Of a DNA stretch of 64,000 nucleotides, positions 52,270-63,300 are shown piece after piece. The stretch is from NCBI RefSeq assembly GCF_031143425.1, contig NC_090451.1, forward strand, positions 661,630,575 through 661,694,574, in the 5' to 3' direction. Made by a program: the position numbers and the translations under genes. This stretch comes from Pleurodeles waltl. Taxonomy: Eukaryota > Chordata > Amphibia > Caudata > Salamandridae. Within the stretch, counting starts at the first letter, position 1; every line of letters begins with the position of its first letter. The notes beneath the pieces were generated by a model. That model was not told the origin of the DNA and did no database searches. It worked only from the letters and a program-made list of their open reading frames with translations.

Positions 52270-52899
52270 GGCCCTCATTCTGACCTTGGCGGGCGGCGGA
52301 GGCCGCCCGCCAAAGTCCCGCCGTCAGGTTACCGTTCCGCGGTCGAAAGACCGCGGCGGTAATTCTGACTTTCCCGCTGGGCTGGCGGGCGGTCGCCTTC
52401 AGACCGCCAGCCAGCCCAGCGGGAAAGAGGCTTCCACGATGAAGCCGGCTCGGAATCGAGCCGGCGGAGTGGAAGCTGTGCGACGGGTGCAGTTGCACCC
52501 GTCGCGTATTTCACTGTCTGCGCAGCAGACAGTGAAATACATGTAGGGGCCCTCTTACGGGGGCCCCTGCAATGCCCATGCCAGTGGCATGGGCACTGCA
52601 GGGGCCCCCAGGGGCCCCGCGACCCCCCCTACCGCCATCCGGATCTCGGCGGTCCGACCGCCGGGATCTGGATGGCGGTAGGGGGGGTCGGAATCCCCGC
52701 GGCGGTGCAGCAAGCTGCGCCGCCGCGGAGGATTCAATGGGGCCGCGGTACACTGGCGGGACCCCGCCAGTGGTGCCGGTCCGACCGCGGCTTTACCGCC
52801 GCGGTCGGAATCCCCATTGGAGCACCGCCGGCCTGTCGGCGGTGCTCCCGCGGTCCTCCGCCCTGGCGGTCAAAGACCGCCAGGGTCAGAATGACCACC
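52270..52899. mobile_element. PIF/Harbinger-like MITE tiled with hairpins
   Basis: TAA duplicates flank it (52267-52269 and 52900-52902). The ends are inverted: GGCCCTCATTCTGACC on the left, and GGTGGTCATTCTGACC for the right end read inward (14 of 16 match). A three-base TWA duplication is the Harbinger signature. The 630-bp interior is strongly GC-rich and contains about 14 consecutive inverted repeats, for example 52286-52313, 52337-52356, 52370-52426, 52505-52540, 52628-52681 and 52861-52885. No transposase. ORFs on both strands are by-products of the palindromes. Confidence 0.82.
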
Positions 52900-52902
52900 T
52901 AA

Positions 52903-54626
52903 GTATTGTTAGCTTGCAGGGGTGCGGTTTCAAAGGAGAAGGTGTGATCTATTACATGAGATGTGGGCACTTTGCAGAAATACAATAATAGAGAATAGAT
53001 CAAAAAGATTAGAGTTGGCTTCACTCGGAGAGAGGAGGCATGCAGATGATGGAAGGTCAGGAAAGGATCAATTGAGGAAAATAATCACTAATTTTAAGTC
53101 ACGGGCAATTTTACATGCCAGGCTTTACAAATATAGTGAAAGGGAGCCTTCTTTGAACAGCATGCAATTTGAGGATGTAAAAATACCAAGAAATTACATT
53201 GTTTGCATTTAAGATAATTTTTGCATTGTAGCCTTTGTCCAGTGTTTATTACTGCTATGTGGGACGCTTAAACGCTTAATATGGAGAACACACTACACTA
53301 CAAAGGTGTGTGGTTGGAAGTGGGTTATCTTTGTTTTGAGGCTTTGTGGGAAGTGGTTCCATGTCGTGTGCGATGTCCATCGAGGTGCAGTTATGGTGAT
53401 ACAAGATTCAGAGCTTGGCGGTGTGATGGATGATGAAGTGTGAGAAATAGTTGTGTATTTTTTTTAGTGTTTGTGGTATGCTGGCCACACCGATTAGGTC
53501 AAATGGAGCTTTATTGTATTGGTAATGTTCCTTTATGTTCTGTATCCTAATTCCTATGCTGTTTAGGAAGAAGGTCAATTCCTATGCTGTTTAGGAAGAA
53601 GGTCATTTACTCTATGATTTTATGGTTCTCTGGCAGGTAGTAGGTTTCACAAAGGAGAGAGAGTGAGAGTAAGAGATCTGCCCAATAGACTGCATTACAG
53701 TTCTCCAAATTGCCAGATGTCAAATAAGGCTTACCAACATACATTGTTAAAAACATAATTTTATCATAACAGAATGTTGGTGTTTACATTGTGGACGTGC
53801 AGGGTGGTCTATATCTGAGTCTTCGGATGACCAGCAATGTGTGGCAAATCACTCCAGTCTTCATAGACCTGTCTGGTTAATACTGAGTGGTTAGTTAAGT
53901 GGCCTGGAATAGTTTGTACCATGGTCTTCATAAGGACTTTTTATGCAATATGCGGATATCCCAAAGAAGAGAAAGGATCAGGTAGTGTATTGCTCTTTGG
54001 CATTATATTGTGATGAAGCTTATACCAGACAGAAACCGGGAGGACCACCAGAATGACTAGAGTTTACTGGTCACTGTCTTCCATCTTGTAGTTAAAGGTA
54101 GATTTTGCTTGACCCTGGATTCTGCTGGTGTCTGATTAGTGGGCTGGTGTCCCAGAACTATTGTCTTCTCCCTGTGGAATTGGAGGTGAATAGTACATAG
54201 GGCAGTTGTCTGCCTAGTTGATCTTGTGGTGGGCTGTACCAAAGGTGATAGGCTTCTAGGGGTTGAATGGAGCCCGGCAGCATAATCAGTTAATCTCTTA
54301 GGGCTCAGTAGCTGGGCTGCAGCCAGCTGCCCTCTGCTGTCCTCTGGAGTCCAGTAGCCGCAACCTCTCGCCCTGCAGTTGTACTTCAGAGTTTTTCCCA
54401 GGTGTTATAATGCTTTAGAATCCAGTAGCAGTTATTCTACTGATGGAAATTAGAGGTGAGTACCTTCTTACCTAGTAGCTCATAGGTAGAGGGGCAGAAT
54501 CTTTGCCCCTAGTGCTTTAGGGTAGTATCCTAACATGCCTAAAAAGGCAGTACCCTCAACCTGTTATCCTTTACCTAGCCACTCACTCTGGATGCCCTAA
54601 AGGATCCGTTTAAGTAGTAAGGGAAT
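52903..54626. other. Non-coding interval
   Basis: No gene supported. Contains a perfect 28-bp tandem duplication at 53549-53604 and otherwise unremarkable AT-rich sequence up to the left terminus of copy F. Confidence 0.5.
53549..53604. repeat. Perfect 28-bp tandem duplication
   Basis: The segment beginning AATTCCTATGCTGTTTAGGA occurs at 53549-53576 and again, identically, at 53577-53604. Confidence 0.9.
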
Positions 54627-54915
54627 GAAAATTAGTTACTTACCTGTAACTGCAGTTCTCCAGTATTGGTATCTTTCATAGATTCACATGCTTGAATCAT
54701 CCCCGTCGTCGACGTGGGAGCCTTACGGTAACCTCAAATACACAAAGCAGTAGGTTTAAAACCACTAGGCCTAGGTAGGCCCCTTAGGCTATTTTATAGC
54801 CTATCCATTTTGTTTTGTGAAAAGACCCAAACTTTAGTGCCATCCAATCAGACTTTGGCACCCTCCCAAACACTCCCAACAGAGGCTGATTTCCCTCAGA
54901 TTTTCTAGTACAAGT
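54627..54915. repeat. Left ITR of copy F
   Basis: Begins GAAAATTAGTTACTTACCTG; reverse complement of 60945-61232 with few changes. Confidence 0.87.
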
Positions 54916-54989
54916 GTGAAGTCAAATATCTGTATATTAGGGGAGCATCTGAGGGGAGGAGGGTGGGTCGCATGTGAATCTATGAAAGA

Positions 54990-55075
54990 TACCAATACTG
55001 GAGAACTGCAGTTACAGGTAAGTAACTAATTTTCTTCTCCAGTACTGGATCTTTCATAGATTCACATGCTTGAAT
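54990..55075. repeat. ICR of copy F
   Basis: CAGTTACAGGTAAGTAACTA followed by ATTTTCTTCTCCAGTACTGG joins the complements of the two termini. Confidence 0.87.
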
Positions 55076-55404
55076 CAGAGGAGTGAGCAGTAATGTTGGA
55101 GAACCAGTGAATTAATCTGCATCTTGCTTTTTAGCAATTCTCCGACTGATATCAATAATCTTAATAAATATAACAGTAATACGAAAAATTGTATCTCTGC
55201 ATATTATGTTATAAACATGTGCCGCTGTTCTTATGAAGTTGAAAACATTTTAGCACAATATCAAGAAGCGTTGGTATTACGGCCAGTACCAAGCGAAATA
55301 TGACACTAATAAGCACTGTAATATAAAAGTAAATGTCAATGAAATTGAAGAACCATATCGCACATACCTTGATTGTGGGGGTGGGATGTTGTAAGAGGCT
55401 CACC

Positions 55405-56745
55405 TTAACGAAATAAATGCCTCAGCACTGACTGCCCCACCGCTGCATCCATGTTACTCGTTTCTTCGAGACAATAGTGCTTCGTGAACGTATGCTGGCT
55501 GGACCATGTGGCCGCTCTACAGATGCTATGCAGTGGTACTCCTGCGAAGAGTGCGGCCGAAGTGGCTACTGCCCTTGTAGAATGGGCTCTCACCCTGCTG
55601 CGGAGCGGTTTACCAGTTTGAGCATGACAGAATTGGATTGACAGGCCAATCCACCTGGCTATCGTCTGCTTGGATTCTGAGTGGCCCTTTTTTGTCCCAC
55701 CAAAGACCACGAATAACTGGTCTGATTTTCGTATGCCTTGCGTTTTCTGCAGGTAAAATTTTAGACACCTTTTTATATCCAGCGGATGTAATGTCTTTTC
55801 TGCTACTGTCTGCGGATTTGGAAAAAAGGTTTTTAAGATGACTGGTTCATTCAAGTGGAAAGTTGAAGGAACTTTAGGGATATACTTAGGATTTGTTCTC
55901 AGGATTACACCAGAATTAGTGAATTGGAGGAACAGCTCTTTAATAGTGAAGGCCTGAATGTTGCTAACTCTTTTGGCTGAAGTAAGAGCCAGTAGTAACG
56001 CTGTCTTCCATGAGAGGAACTTGAGATCTGCTCTGTGGATCGGCTCAAAAGGAGCTTTCATGAGTTGCAATAAGATAACATTCAAGGACCATAAAGGCTG
56101 AGGTTTCCGAACTGGTGGAAAAGCACAGAACAGGCCCTTCATGAATTGCTTTACAATCCTGGTGGAATATAACAAGACCATGTCTTGTGATCTACGGTAT
56201 CTCGAGATTGCTGCCAGATGTACTCGAATAGAGGAGTATGAAAGTCCTGACTTTGCCAAAAGCAACAGATATGGCAGTATTTGCTCCGGAAGAGAAGAGA
56301 TAGGATGTATACCTTCCGCTGCACACCATGCACAAAAACGTTTCCATTTAAGTTTGTAAGTCTTATTGGTAGTGTCAGCTCTAGCTTTGGCTAAGATTTC
56401 TCTACACTCCGAGGAGTTGTTTAGATTTACATACTCATTGAATTCAGGAGCCAAGCCGACAAGTGAAGAAATGACAGATCCTGATGTCTGACTTGTCCCT
56501 GGTGCATTGTCAAGAGGGTTGGACTCTGTTTGAGTTGCACATGTGGCTGTTCTGAGAGCATTAGGAGCTCTGTGTACCAGACCTGTCTGGGCCATCTGGG
56601 AGCTAATAACAGAAGGCGACAACCCCCTGTCTTCATTTTCTTGATGACTCTCAGTATCAGCGGGATCGGAGGAAAAGCGTAGGCATAGACCCCGTACTAT
56701 CTCACCGAAAAAGCATTCCCCCACGATCCTTTCTGGGGAAGCCAA
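55405..56745 (-). CDS. Tyrosine recombinase (copy F), open frame
   Basis: 446 codons. About residues 1-95 overlap the methyltransferase-like tail of RT and may not all be translated; homology with copies E and G starts near APEFNEY (residues 100-106). The core-binding region (KARADTTNKTYKLKWKRF, IRVHLAAISRYRR) is followed by a catalytic domain with R259 in TSAKRVSNIQAF, H388 and R391 in RAHSTRAVATS, and Y424 in KHYCLE, the full R-H-R-Y set. The C terminus (VGQSVLRHLFR) is shared with the relatives. It could integrate element circles if expressed. It is the only undamaged gene of this copy, so any activity would have to act on other copies. Confidence 0.9.
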   Translation of the reverse strand: MASPERIVGECFFGEIVRGLCLRFSSDPADTESHQENEDRGLSPSVISSQMAQTGLVHRAPNALRTATCATQTESNPLDNAPGTSQTSGSVISSLVGLAPEFNEYVNLNNSSECREILAKARADTTNKTYKLKWKRFCAWCAAEGIHPISSLPEQILPYLLLLAKSGLSYSSIRVHLAAISRYRRSQDMVLLYSTRIVKQFMKGLFCAFPPVRKPQPLWSLNVILLQLMKAPFEPIHRADLKFLSWKTALLLALTSAKRVSNIQAFTIKELFLQFTNSGVILRTNPKYIPKVPSTFHLNEPVILKTFFPNPQTVAEKTLHPLDIKRCLKFYLQKTQGIRKSDQLFVVFGGTKKGHSESKQTIARWIGLSIQFCHAQTGKPLRSRVRAHSTRAVATSAALFAGVPLHSICRAATWSSQHTFTKHYCLEETSNMDAAVGQSVLRHLFR

Positions 56746-58658
56746 CTTGCATAATAATGGTATTTCTTGTTTTCAAACGCGGCAAACAGATCGAGATTTG
56801 GTCTGCCCCATAACAGGAAGAGTCGATCGAGAATTTTCTGGTCTAGCTCCCTCTCGTGGTATGGTATAACTGTCCTGCTCAGGGTGTCTGCCAGAACGTT
56901 GGTCTGTCCTGGCACATGCTCCGCTTTCAGAGAAATGTTGTGCGTGAATGCCCATTTCCAGATGTTCTGAGCCAACTGTGAGAGTTGTAGAGATCTTGTG
57001 CCCCCCTGCTTGTTTAGATAAAACATGCTGGTAGTATTGTCCGTTCTGATTAAGACGCTTGACTTTTGAAGTTTTGGCAAAAAAGCTTTGAGAGCTAGAA
57101 CTATTGCTTTGATCTCCAGTTGATTTATGTGGAGTCAAACCTCTTTTGCATTCCAAAATCCGCTGATTTGTAAATCCTGGTAGTGTGCACCCCATCCCTC
57201 GAGAGAAGCGTCCGTTGTTACTATGTAACTGGGCAACTGATGAAGGAACGTGAGCCTGTTGGACAAATTGGTCAGCGTTGCCCACCAATCCATGGTGGTC
57301 TGCATTATTGGTGTTATGCGAACCTTGTTCTCGAAAGAGCCGTGCACCTGAGTCCACTGTGCATCCAATTGTTCTTGCAGGGGTCGCATATGGAGCCTGC
57401 AATCTGGGACCAGCGGAATGCATGACGAGATCATCCCTAGCAATGATTTGTAGGTGCGGACTGAAACAAACTTTTTTGTAGAGTTTGCGTGCTAAGGAGC
57501 TTAGCTTTTGCTTCCTTTCGTGAGACGGATACGCCTTGCTGTGGACCGTGTCTAGTATTGCTTCTAAGAAATTAAATGTCTGTGTGGGGTGAAGATGAGA
57601 TTTTTGATAATTGACGACAAGCCCTAGGCTGCTGAACAATTGGAGGCCAGCCGAAATGTGACGTACCACTTCAGACTTTGAAGGTGCCTTTATGAGCCAG
57701 TCATCGAGGGGGGAAATACCTGCATGCCCGTCTGGCGGAGGTGTGCTGCCACAGGAGCCAACATTTTCGTGAAAATTCTGGGGGACGATTTCAAACCGAA
57801 GGGAAGGACTCGAAATTGAAGGTGCATACCAGCTACTTTGAACCTGAGGAATTTGCGGTGGTTGCGGGGTATTGGAATATGAAAGTAAGCATCCTGGAGG
57901 TCTAGGGATGCCATATGATCTCCGGTATTTAAAAGGCGCAAGACATCCTGTAGTGTCACCATCCTGAACGATTGTTTCTTTAGGAACTTGTTTAGTGCTC
58001 TTAAGTCCAGAATGGGACGCCAGTCTCCGGAGGGTTTCTTTACCAGAAAGAAGTGGCAATAGAATACCCTGTTCCTGTGAGAAAAAGGGACCTGTTCTAT
58101 CGCTCCTTTGCGCAGCATCACTTGTACTTCCTTGAGGAGTCGGTTCACTCTCGGGGGTGGAGGGTCTGACGGAGGGACGTCCGGTGGTGTCTGCGTGAAT
58201 TCCTCAGTATGGCCACTGGCCACTACATCGAGCACCCACCTGTATGATGTTATTGCTGCCCATTGAAGGAAGTAAGAAGTGATGCGACCTCCAATCTTCG
58301 AGATTGGTGAGGGGTAGTACGCTGGTATGGCTGGTAGGTAATTATTTCCTGCCCGTATCCCTTCCTCGGGCAGCCACTCTTCCTCTCGCTGAATGTTTAT
58401 AGGCCGCAGCCGGTGGCAACCGGTAATGTTGCTGCTGTTGGTGGTACTGTTGCCGGGGGTTCTGTGGAGGAAAACTGATACTGGGGTCTGTACTGATGGT
58501 AGCCTCCCTCGAAAGGAGTGATTTAGCCGTATCCGTATCTGTTTTGATGGCCTGTAACATGTCGTCGACATGCTTTCCAAACAGACTTTCACCATCAAAC
58601 GGCATGTCCAGAACCCGGCTCTGGACCTCCGGGCGGAAGGAGGTAGACTTTTAACCAT
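56427..58658 (-). pseudogene. RT-RNase H (copy F), frameshifted
   Basis: The N-terminal RT frame (58658-57690) has PILDLRALNKFL, ASLDLQDAYFHIPI and LPFGLKSSPRIF, then loses frame inside the active-site codons: after QVFP the expected YLDDWL is displaced by a one-base deletion in a C run (G6 on the plus strand near 57709-57714). The next frame resumes LDDWLIKAPSKSE. RNase H follows in further frames: TTDASLEGWGA (57443-57135, then a stop), RTDNTTSMFYLNKQGG and LADTLSR (57080-56697). The tail (LLLLAPRWPRQVWY) is at 56636-56427. Confidence 0.85.
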
Positions 58659-60883
58659 CCTTGCCTACGCAGGACTGCTGCCCCTGCTAGTTGCCTGAAA
58701 CCTGTCAAAGAAATGTCAATTGCACTATCTATAATCTCTGCCGCAATCCGTTCCCCTTCCTGCAATACCTTCTTCGCTTCCACCTTGACATCCTCCGGCA
58801 AGAGATCCAAGAAAGCAGACATGTCTGCCCACATCTGGCGATCATATCTCCCTAGGATGGATGGCCAGGGAATTAGCTGCCTTTACAGTGATCGCTGCTA
58901 CAGAGGAGAATTTCTTTCCAATATTATCCAATCTCCTCCCATTTTTGTCTGGAGGAGATGCTATAGGTGTGGAAGGGTTCCTAGAATGACACTGTGCCGT
59001 CTGCGATATCACCGAATCCGGTTTTGGTTGCAACACTAAACAGGCCAGAGAATCATCCGGGCTGTATATTTCTTCTCTAGCCTTGGCATTTGTGAAGGCA
59101 CTGTCGCCGGATTCTTCATCGCCTTCAACCCTTCCTGCCATAGGAAATCTACTGTTGGTATAGCCTTTACTGACCTCTTTGATGGCTCCTTGAAGTCATA
59201 AAGGAAACACTCTGTTTCGTGAGAAATAATAGACAGACCAAATCGCTTTGCCGCTCTCTCGATCAAATTATGAAAACCTCCTATGTCCTCAGGAGGCAAT
59301 TCCACCGGACCTGCTGGAGGTGGAGATGGTGTGGGGACGAGGTAGTCATCCCATTCACTAGCCACTGACTCCCTTATCTCACCCTCTTCCCTCTCGTCGT
59401 CCGACAAGGGATGATCTTCTTGCGTTTGGCTACTCAATGGTATGGCAGTGTGCGGCGTTCCCAGGAGACTGGTCCTCGGGGTTTGATGAGGCGTCTGGTG
59501 GCTATCAGGCCTGGGTGGCGTGATAGGTGTTGATGGTGGAAATCTTCTGTAGTAGTCGTTAAGCATACACTGAAGGTCTGCAACCAATGTGCTTGGCATG
59601 GGGAGGGATAATTGTTATTCCCTCGGTGGGTATGAAGTTAAAGCATAGTTGGGCTGGTACTGCCCTTCATCCTCCTCATCAGAGTCTTGGCATTTTACAT
59701 GCAGCTCAGAAGGGCTACTAGCTGCACCAAACATTCCCTCATCTTGGGAATACATGCCATCGTCGTCATCCAAGAGATGTTGCAGGGGATATGGCAATAC
59801 CTTGCTCGGGGAGGTATGCATTGGAAGAATGTCAGATGATTTCTCCCCCATGGTGATGAGTGAAAGAAGTAAGAATCTTGTTGAGTCCTCTTGAGAATAT
59901 GTCATCATTGCTGACGATTGCTCCGGTGAAATCCCCAGGAGGGTCGACGGTTTATCTGCTGTCATTGTTGTCGACGGTATTCTCGTCTATGGTATTCTCG
60001 TCGACGTTGTCTTCGTCAACGGTTCCTTCAGTGACAATTCCCTCGCCGACAATTCCCTCGTCGACGAGTCCCCTGTCGCCATTTGTCTCGCCGGTGTGCT
60101 TGACGACGGTGCCTTCTTAAACCTCATCGACAGGAGCTTCTTCGACGGTAGTGCCTTAGTCGATTGGTGGACCCACGATGCCTCCGCCGTGGACGATGTC
60201 TTCGTCGACGAAGCTTTCTTAAATATTTTTGCTGTAATGATCGTCATCGGCGATAATGGTGACGACGCCATTATCATCAGTGAGACCGCCGTTGTTAACG
60301 TCGACAACACTGTCGTTGATGTCACCGTCGACACCGTCATCGACGGGGTGGTCGTCGACGGGCGTTTTTTGTCTGAGGAGAGTCTTACCGGATCTTTCTG
60401 CGGTGACAGAGACAGGGATGCACTTTTAGTGGTAATCTTCCTCTGCAGAGGGGAAGTAGGCTCTGAACGAACCTTTTTTGGCAACCTTGAGTGGGTCTCT
60501 GATTGAGAAATATTCTTTTCATGTCTCTTTTGTGTCTCAGTAGAGACATGCTTCCTCTTTTTGGCCATCTTTCTCTGTGGCTCATCAGGCAATCTTCCCT
60601 TCTCACCTGTTCTTTTTAGGGAGTGAGAAGCATGAGATGATGTTTCGCTTTCATCTGAGGAAGGATGTTCCATGGCTTTCTGTTTCTGTAGCCACAAGAG
60701 AAACCTACCCTCACAGTCCTTGAGGGTTTTTTGAGTGAAGGTGCGACAGATTTTGCAGTCTCTCACCTTGTGGTCTGGATGGAGGCAGTAGATGCACTTT
60801 TTGTGGGGGTCATCAACATGTAGTCTCTTCTTCCCACAACTGCCACAGTCTCTGAACAGACCCTTTTTTGTTTTTTCAGACAT
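58342..60883 (-). pseudogene. Gag (copy F), broken
   Basis: The first 298 codons (60883-59987) are open: Cys/His motif C13, C16, H27, C30, C33, H38, C43, C46, a Lys-rich basic region, then a Ser/Thr tract encoded by CpG-dense repeats (about 60370-59940). Next pieces: 59965-59615 (acidic, Asp-rich), 59599-59036 (CFLYDFKEPSKRSVKAIP), 59141-58842, 58834-58595 (LLPEDVKVEAKKVLQEG) and 58605-58342 (MPFDGESLFGKHVDDML and the Arg/Gly/Tyr-rich tail). Stops separate them. Block order equals that of copy E. Confidence 0.83.
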
Positions 60884-60944
60884 GATATAGCTGGAAAGCT
60901 GGGTTCACTGAGAGAAAAATTTCCTGTCAGAAAAGGTAAACTGA

Positions 60945-61232
60945 GCACAGCTCAGGGAGACTCCCTTCACACGACGTGCGGTAGAAAATCTGAGGGAAAG
61001 CAGCCTCTGTTGGGAGTGTTTGGGAGGGTGCCGAAGTCTGATTGGATGGCACTAAAGTTTTGGTCTTTTCACAAAACAAAATGGATAGGCCTTAAAATAG
61101 CCTTTGGGGCCTACCTAGGCCTAGTGGTTTTAAACCTACTGCTTTGTGTATCTGAGGTTACTGTAAGGCTCCCACCTCGACGACGGGGATGATTCAAGCA
61201 TGAAAATCTATGAAAGATCCAATACTGGAGAA
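60945..61232. repeat. Right ITR of copy F
   Basis: Inverted partner of the left ITR; ends GATCCAATACTGGAGAA. A TTTAAAA box in minus sense near 61130 is the counterpart of the TATA-like box of copy E. Confidence 0.85.
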
Positions 61233-61532
61233 CCATAGTTGGTCAGGTGACATGGCACGTGACTCCATCATCCCTTTGCCGTCAAATCATTGTATTCATG
61301 CTGTAGCATTTGCCTATGAAGGGTGTTATGAACCACACATACAGCATACGTGTAAGAAATGCTTCCGTTAAATAAATAATTGTATGTATAATTTTTAACT
61401 CCAAATCTAAGAGTAACTGCAACCGACTCACTCTTCATGCTGAGGTGATGGTGACTAACGATGTTGAATGTGACTAGTTGCCATGGGCTTGAGTAAGCAT
61501 TGGTCCAAAATGGCTACAACAGTAGTTGAATG
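61233..61532. other. Spacer between DIRS copies F and G; no gene
   Basis: 300 bp of AT-rich sequence separates two same-strand members of one family. Confidence 0.6.
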
Positions 61533-61899
61533 GAAATAAGTTACTTACCTGTAACTATAGTTCTCCAGTATTGGATTCTTTCATAGATTGACATGCTTGA
61601 ATCATTCCCCGTTGTCAAGATGGGAGTCCCCGGTACCTTAGAAAAGACAATGTCCCCAAAGACATAATAGCAATAACTTACCGCTCTACTTTTAACTAAT
61701 CTATCCAAGTCCTCATGTAAAAAAAAAAAATGGACCAAACTCCAGCATCAACCAATCAGATAATCCCTCCCTCTACAACCCTCCTGAAAGAAGCTCCAGT
61801 AACTCAGATTTTCTAAGCACTAGTGCATATCCTAAAAGTTGACTGAAAAAAGTAAAAAGGCGAGCGTCCCCCGGGGGGTGGGTGGGTCGAATGTGAATC

Positions 61900-62000
61900 T
61901 ATGAAAGATTCCAATACTGGAGAACTATAGTTACAGGCAAGTAACTTATTTCCTTACTCCAGTATTGGAACTTTCATAGATTCACATGCTTGAATCAGAC
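61900..62000. repeat. ICR of copy G
   Basis: CTATAGTTACAGGCAAGTAA followed by CTTATTTCCTTACTCCAGTA. The donor-like GGTAAGT of the other copies reads GGCAAGT here. Confidence 0.82.
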
Positions 62001-62235
62001 TATAAAGCAGTATCCAGAGCACACTAAATTGACAATAAATCTTTTGAATTACTGACAGATACCTATCTTATCTGATAAAGCATATAAGTATTCTAACATG
62101 TAAAGATGCTGTTACTTATAAGCACAAATATTCATGTCTGTCAACAACTTTATCTACATCTAAATCACAACCATTAAAATATGCAATGTGCAGTACTGGA
62201 AAAGAAGCATTGAGGGAGGTAGAGTTAGCTCACCA

Positions 62236-63300
62236 TTACTGGAACAGATGCCGCAGGGCCGCTTGTCCTACCGCTACATGTCCTTGAGGTATAGAATCCA
62301 GACAGTAGTGTCTTGTAAACATGTGTGTACTTTTCCAGGTGGCCGCTCTGCAAATGTCTTGTAGGGCTACACCGGCGAACAATGCCATCGATGTTGAGAC
62401 AGATCTCGTGGAATGTGCCCTTACTGAGGATTGCAAAGGCTTTCCAGCTGCCTGGTGACAAAACTTTATAGAATCTAATATCCATCTTGCTATTCCTTGT
62501 TTCGAAAGGGGTTTTCCCCTTTCATGGGGAGCTGTAAGCGACAAATAACTGTTTTGACTTGCGAAAATGTTTGGTTTTCTCCAAATAAAACTTAATACAT
62601 CTTTTGATGTCTAGCGACTGAAGAGCCCTTTCTGCTGGAGGATTTGGGAAGAAAGTCTTGAAGATCAAAGGTTCATTAATGTGGAAGTCTGATCATACTT
62701 TGGGAACAAATGTTGAGTTTGTGCAAAGGATAACTCAGTTGTGTTTAAATTGGAGGAAAGGCTCTTGAATGGTTAGAGCCTGGATTTCGCTGATACATCT
62801 AGTAGAAGTAAGGGCCACCAGAAGAGCAACTTTCCACGATAGGTATTTCAATTTCGCTTTGTGAATAGGTTCAAATGGATGTCTCAAAAGCTGAGGTAGA
62901 ACCGTGTTGAGTTGCCAGGAGGGTGGACGAGGTCTTACTGGCAGACAAACTCTAAGGAGTCCTTTCAGAAACTGTTTTATTAACTTGGGGGACCATAACG
63001 ACGGAGATGTCAGGGAACGTCTGAAACGAGCTATGTCCGCCAGATGTAATTTAATGGATGCATGAGCTAATACCGACGATGCCAGATGGAGGCGATAGGG
63101 CAATATCTCATCTGGCAGCGACAATAGCGGATTAATCTGTTCTTTCTGACACATTAAACAAAATCTTTTCCACTTCAGAGATTATGTTTTGTTTGTGCTG
63201 TCTGCTCTGGCCTTTAAAAGTATTCTCCTATATTTGGGGTAAAAGTTTAAATGGGCAAACTCATTGTGTTCAGGGGCCAAGCGGATAACTTTAGGATTTG
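62236..63300 (-). pseudogene. Tyrosine recombinase (copy G), broken
   Basis: The start region (APEHNEFAHLNF, KARADSTNKT then a stop at 63182) is followed by 63154-62735 (IKLHLADIARFRR, and TSTRCISEIQAL) and 62544-62236 (RAHSTRSVSTS, RHYCLD, VGQAALRHLFQ). In the first catalytic box the Arg conserved in E (SARRVS) and F (SAKRVS) is Cys (STRCIS), so the active site is lost in addition to the frame breaks. Confidence 0.83.

Larger units (their letters stand above)
54627..61232 (-). mobile_element. DIRS-type YR retrotransposon, copy F
   Basis: Left ITR (54627-54915) and right ITR (60945-61232) are clear inverted partners, for example CCTATCCATTTTGTTTTGTG against CACAAAACAAAATGGATAGG. The ICR is at 54990-55075. 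Minus-strand order is gag, RT/RNase H, YR. The YR frame is open; gag and RT/RNase H carry stops and frameshifts. About 6.6 kb, full length and uninterrupted by other insertions. Same family as E and G. Confidence 0.9.

Noticed and set aside
52217..52988. Several 60-138-codon frames on both strands
   Set aside because: They fall in the palindromic GC-rich MITE; palindromes keep opposite frames open together.
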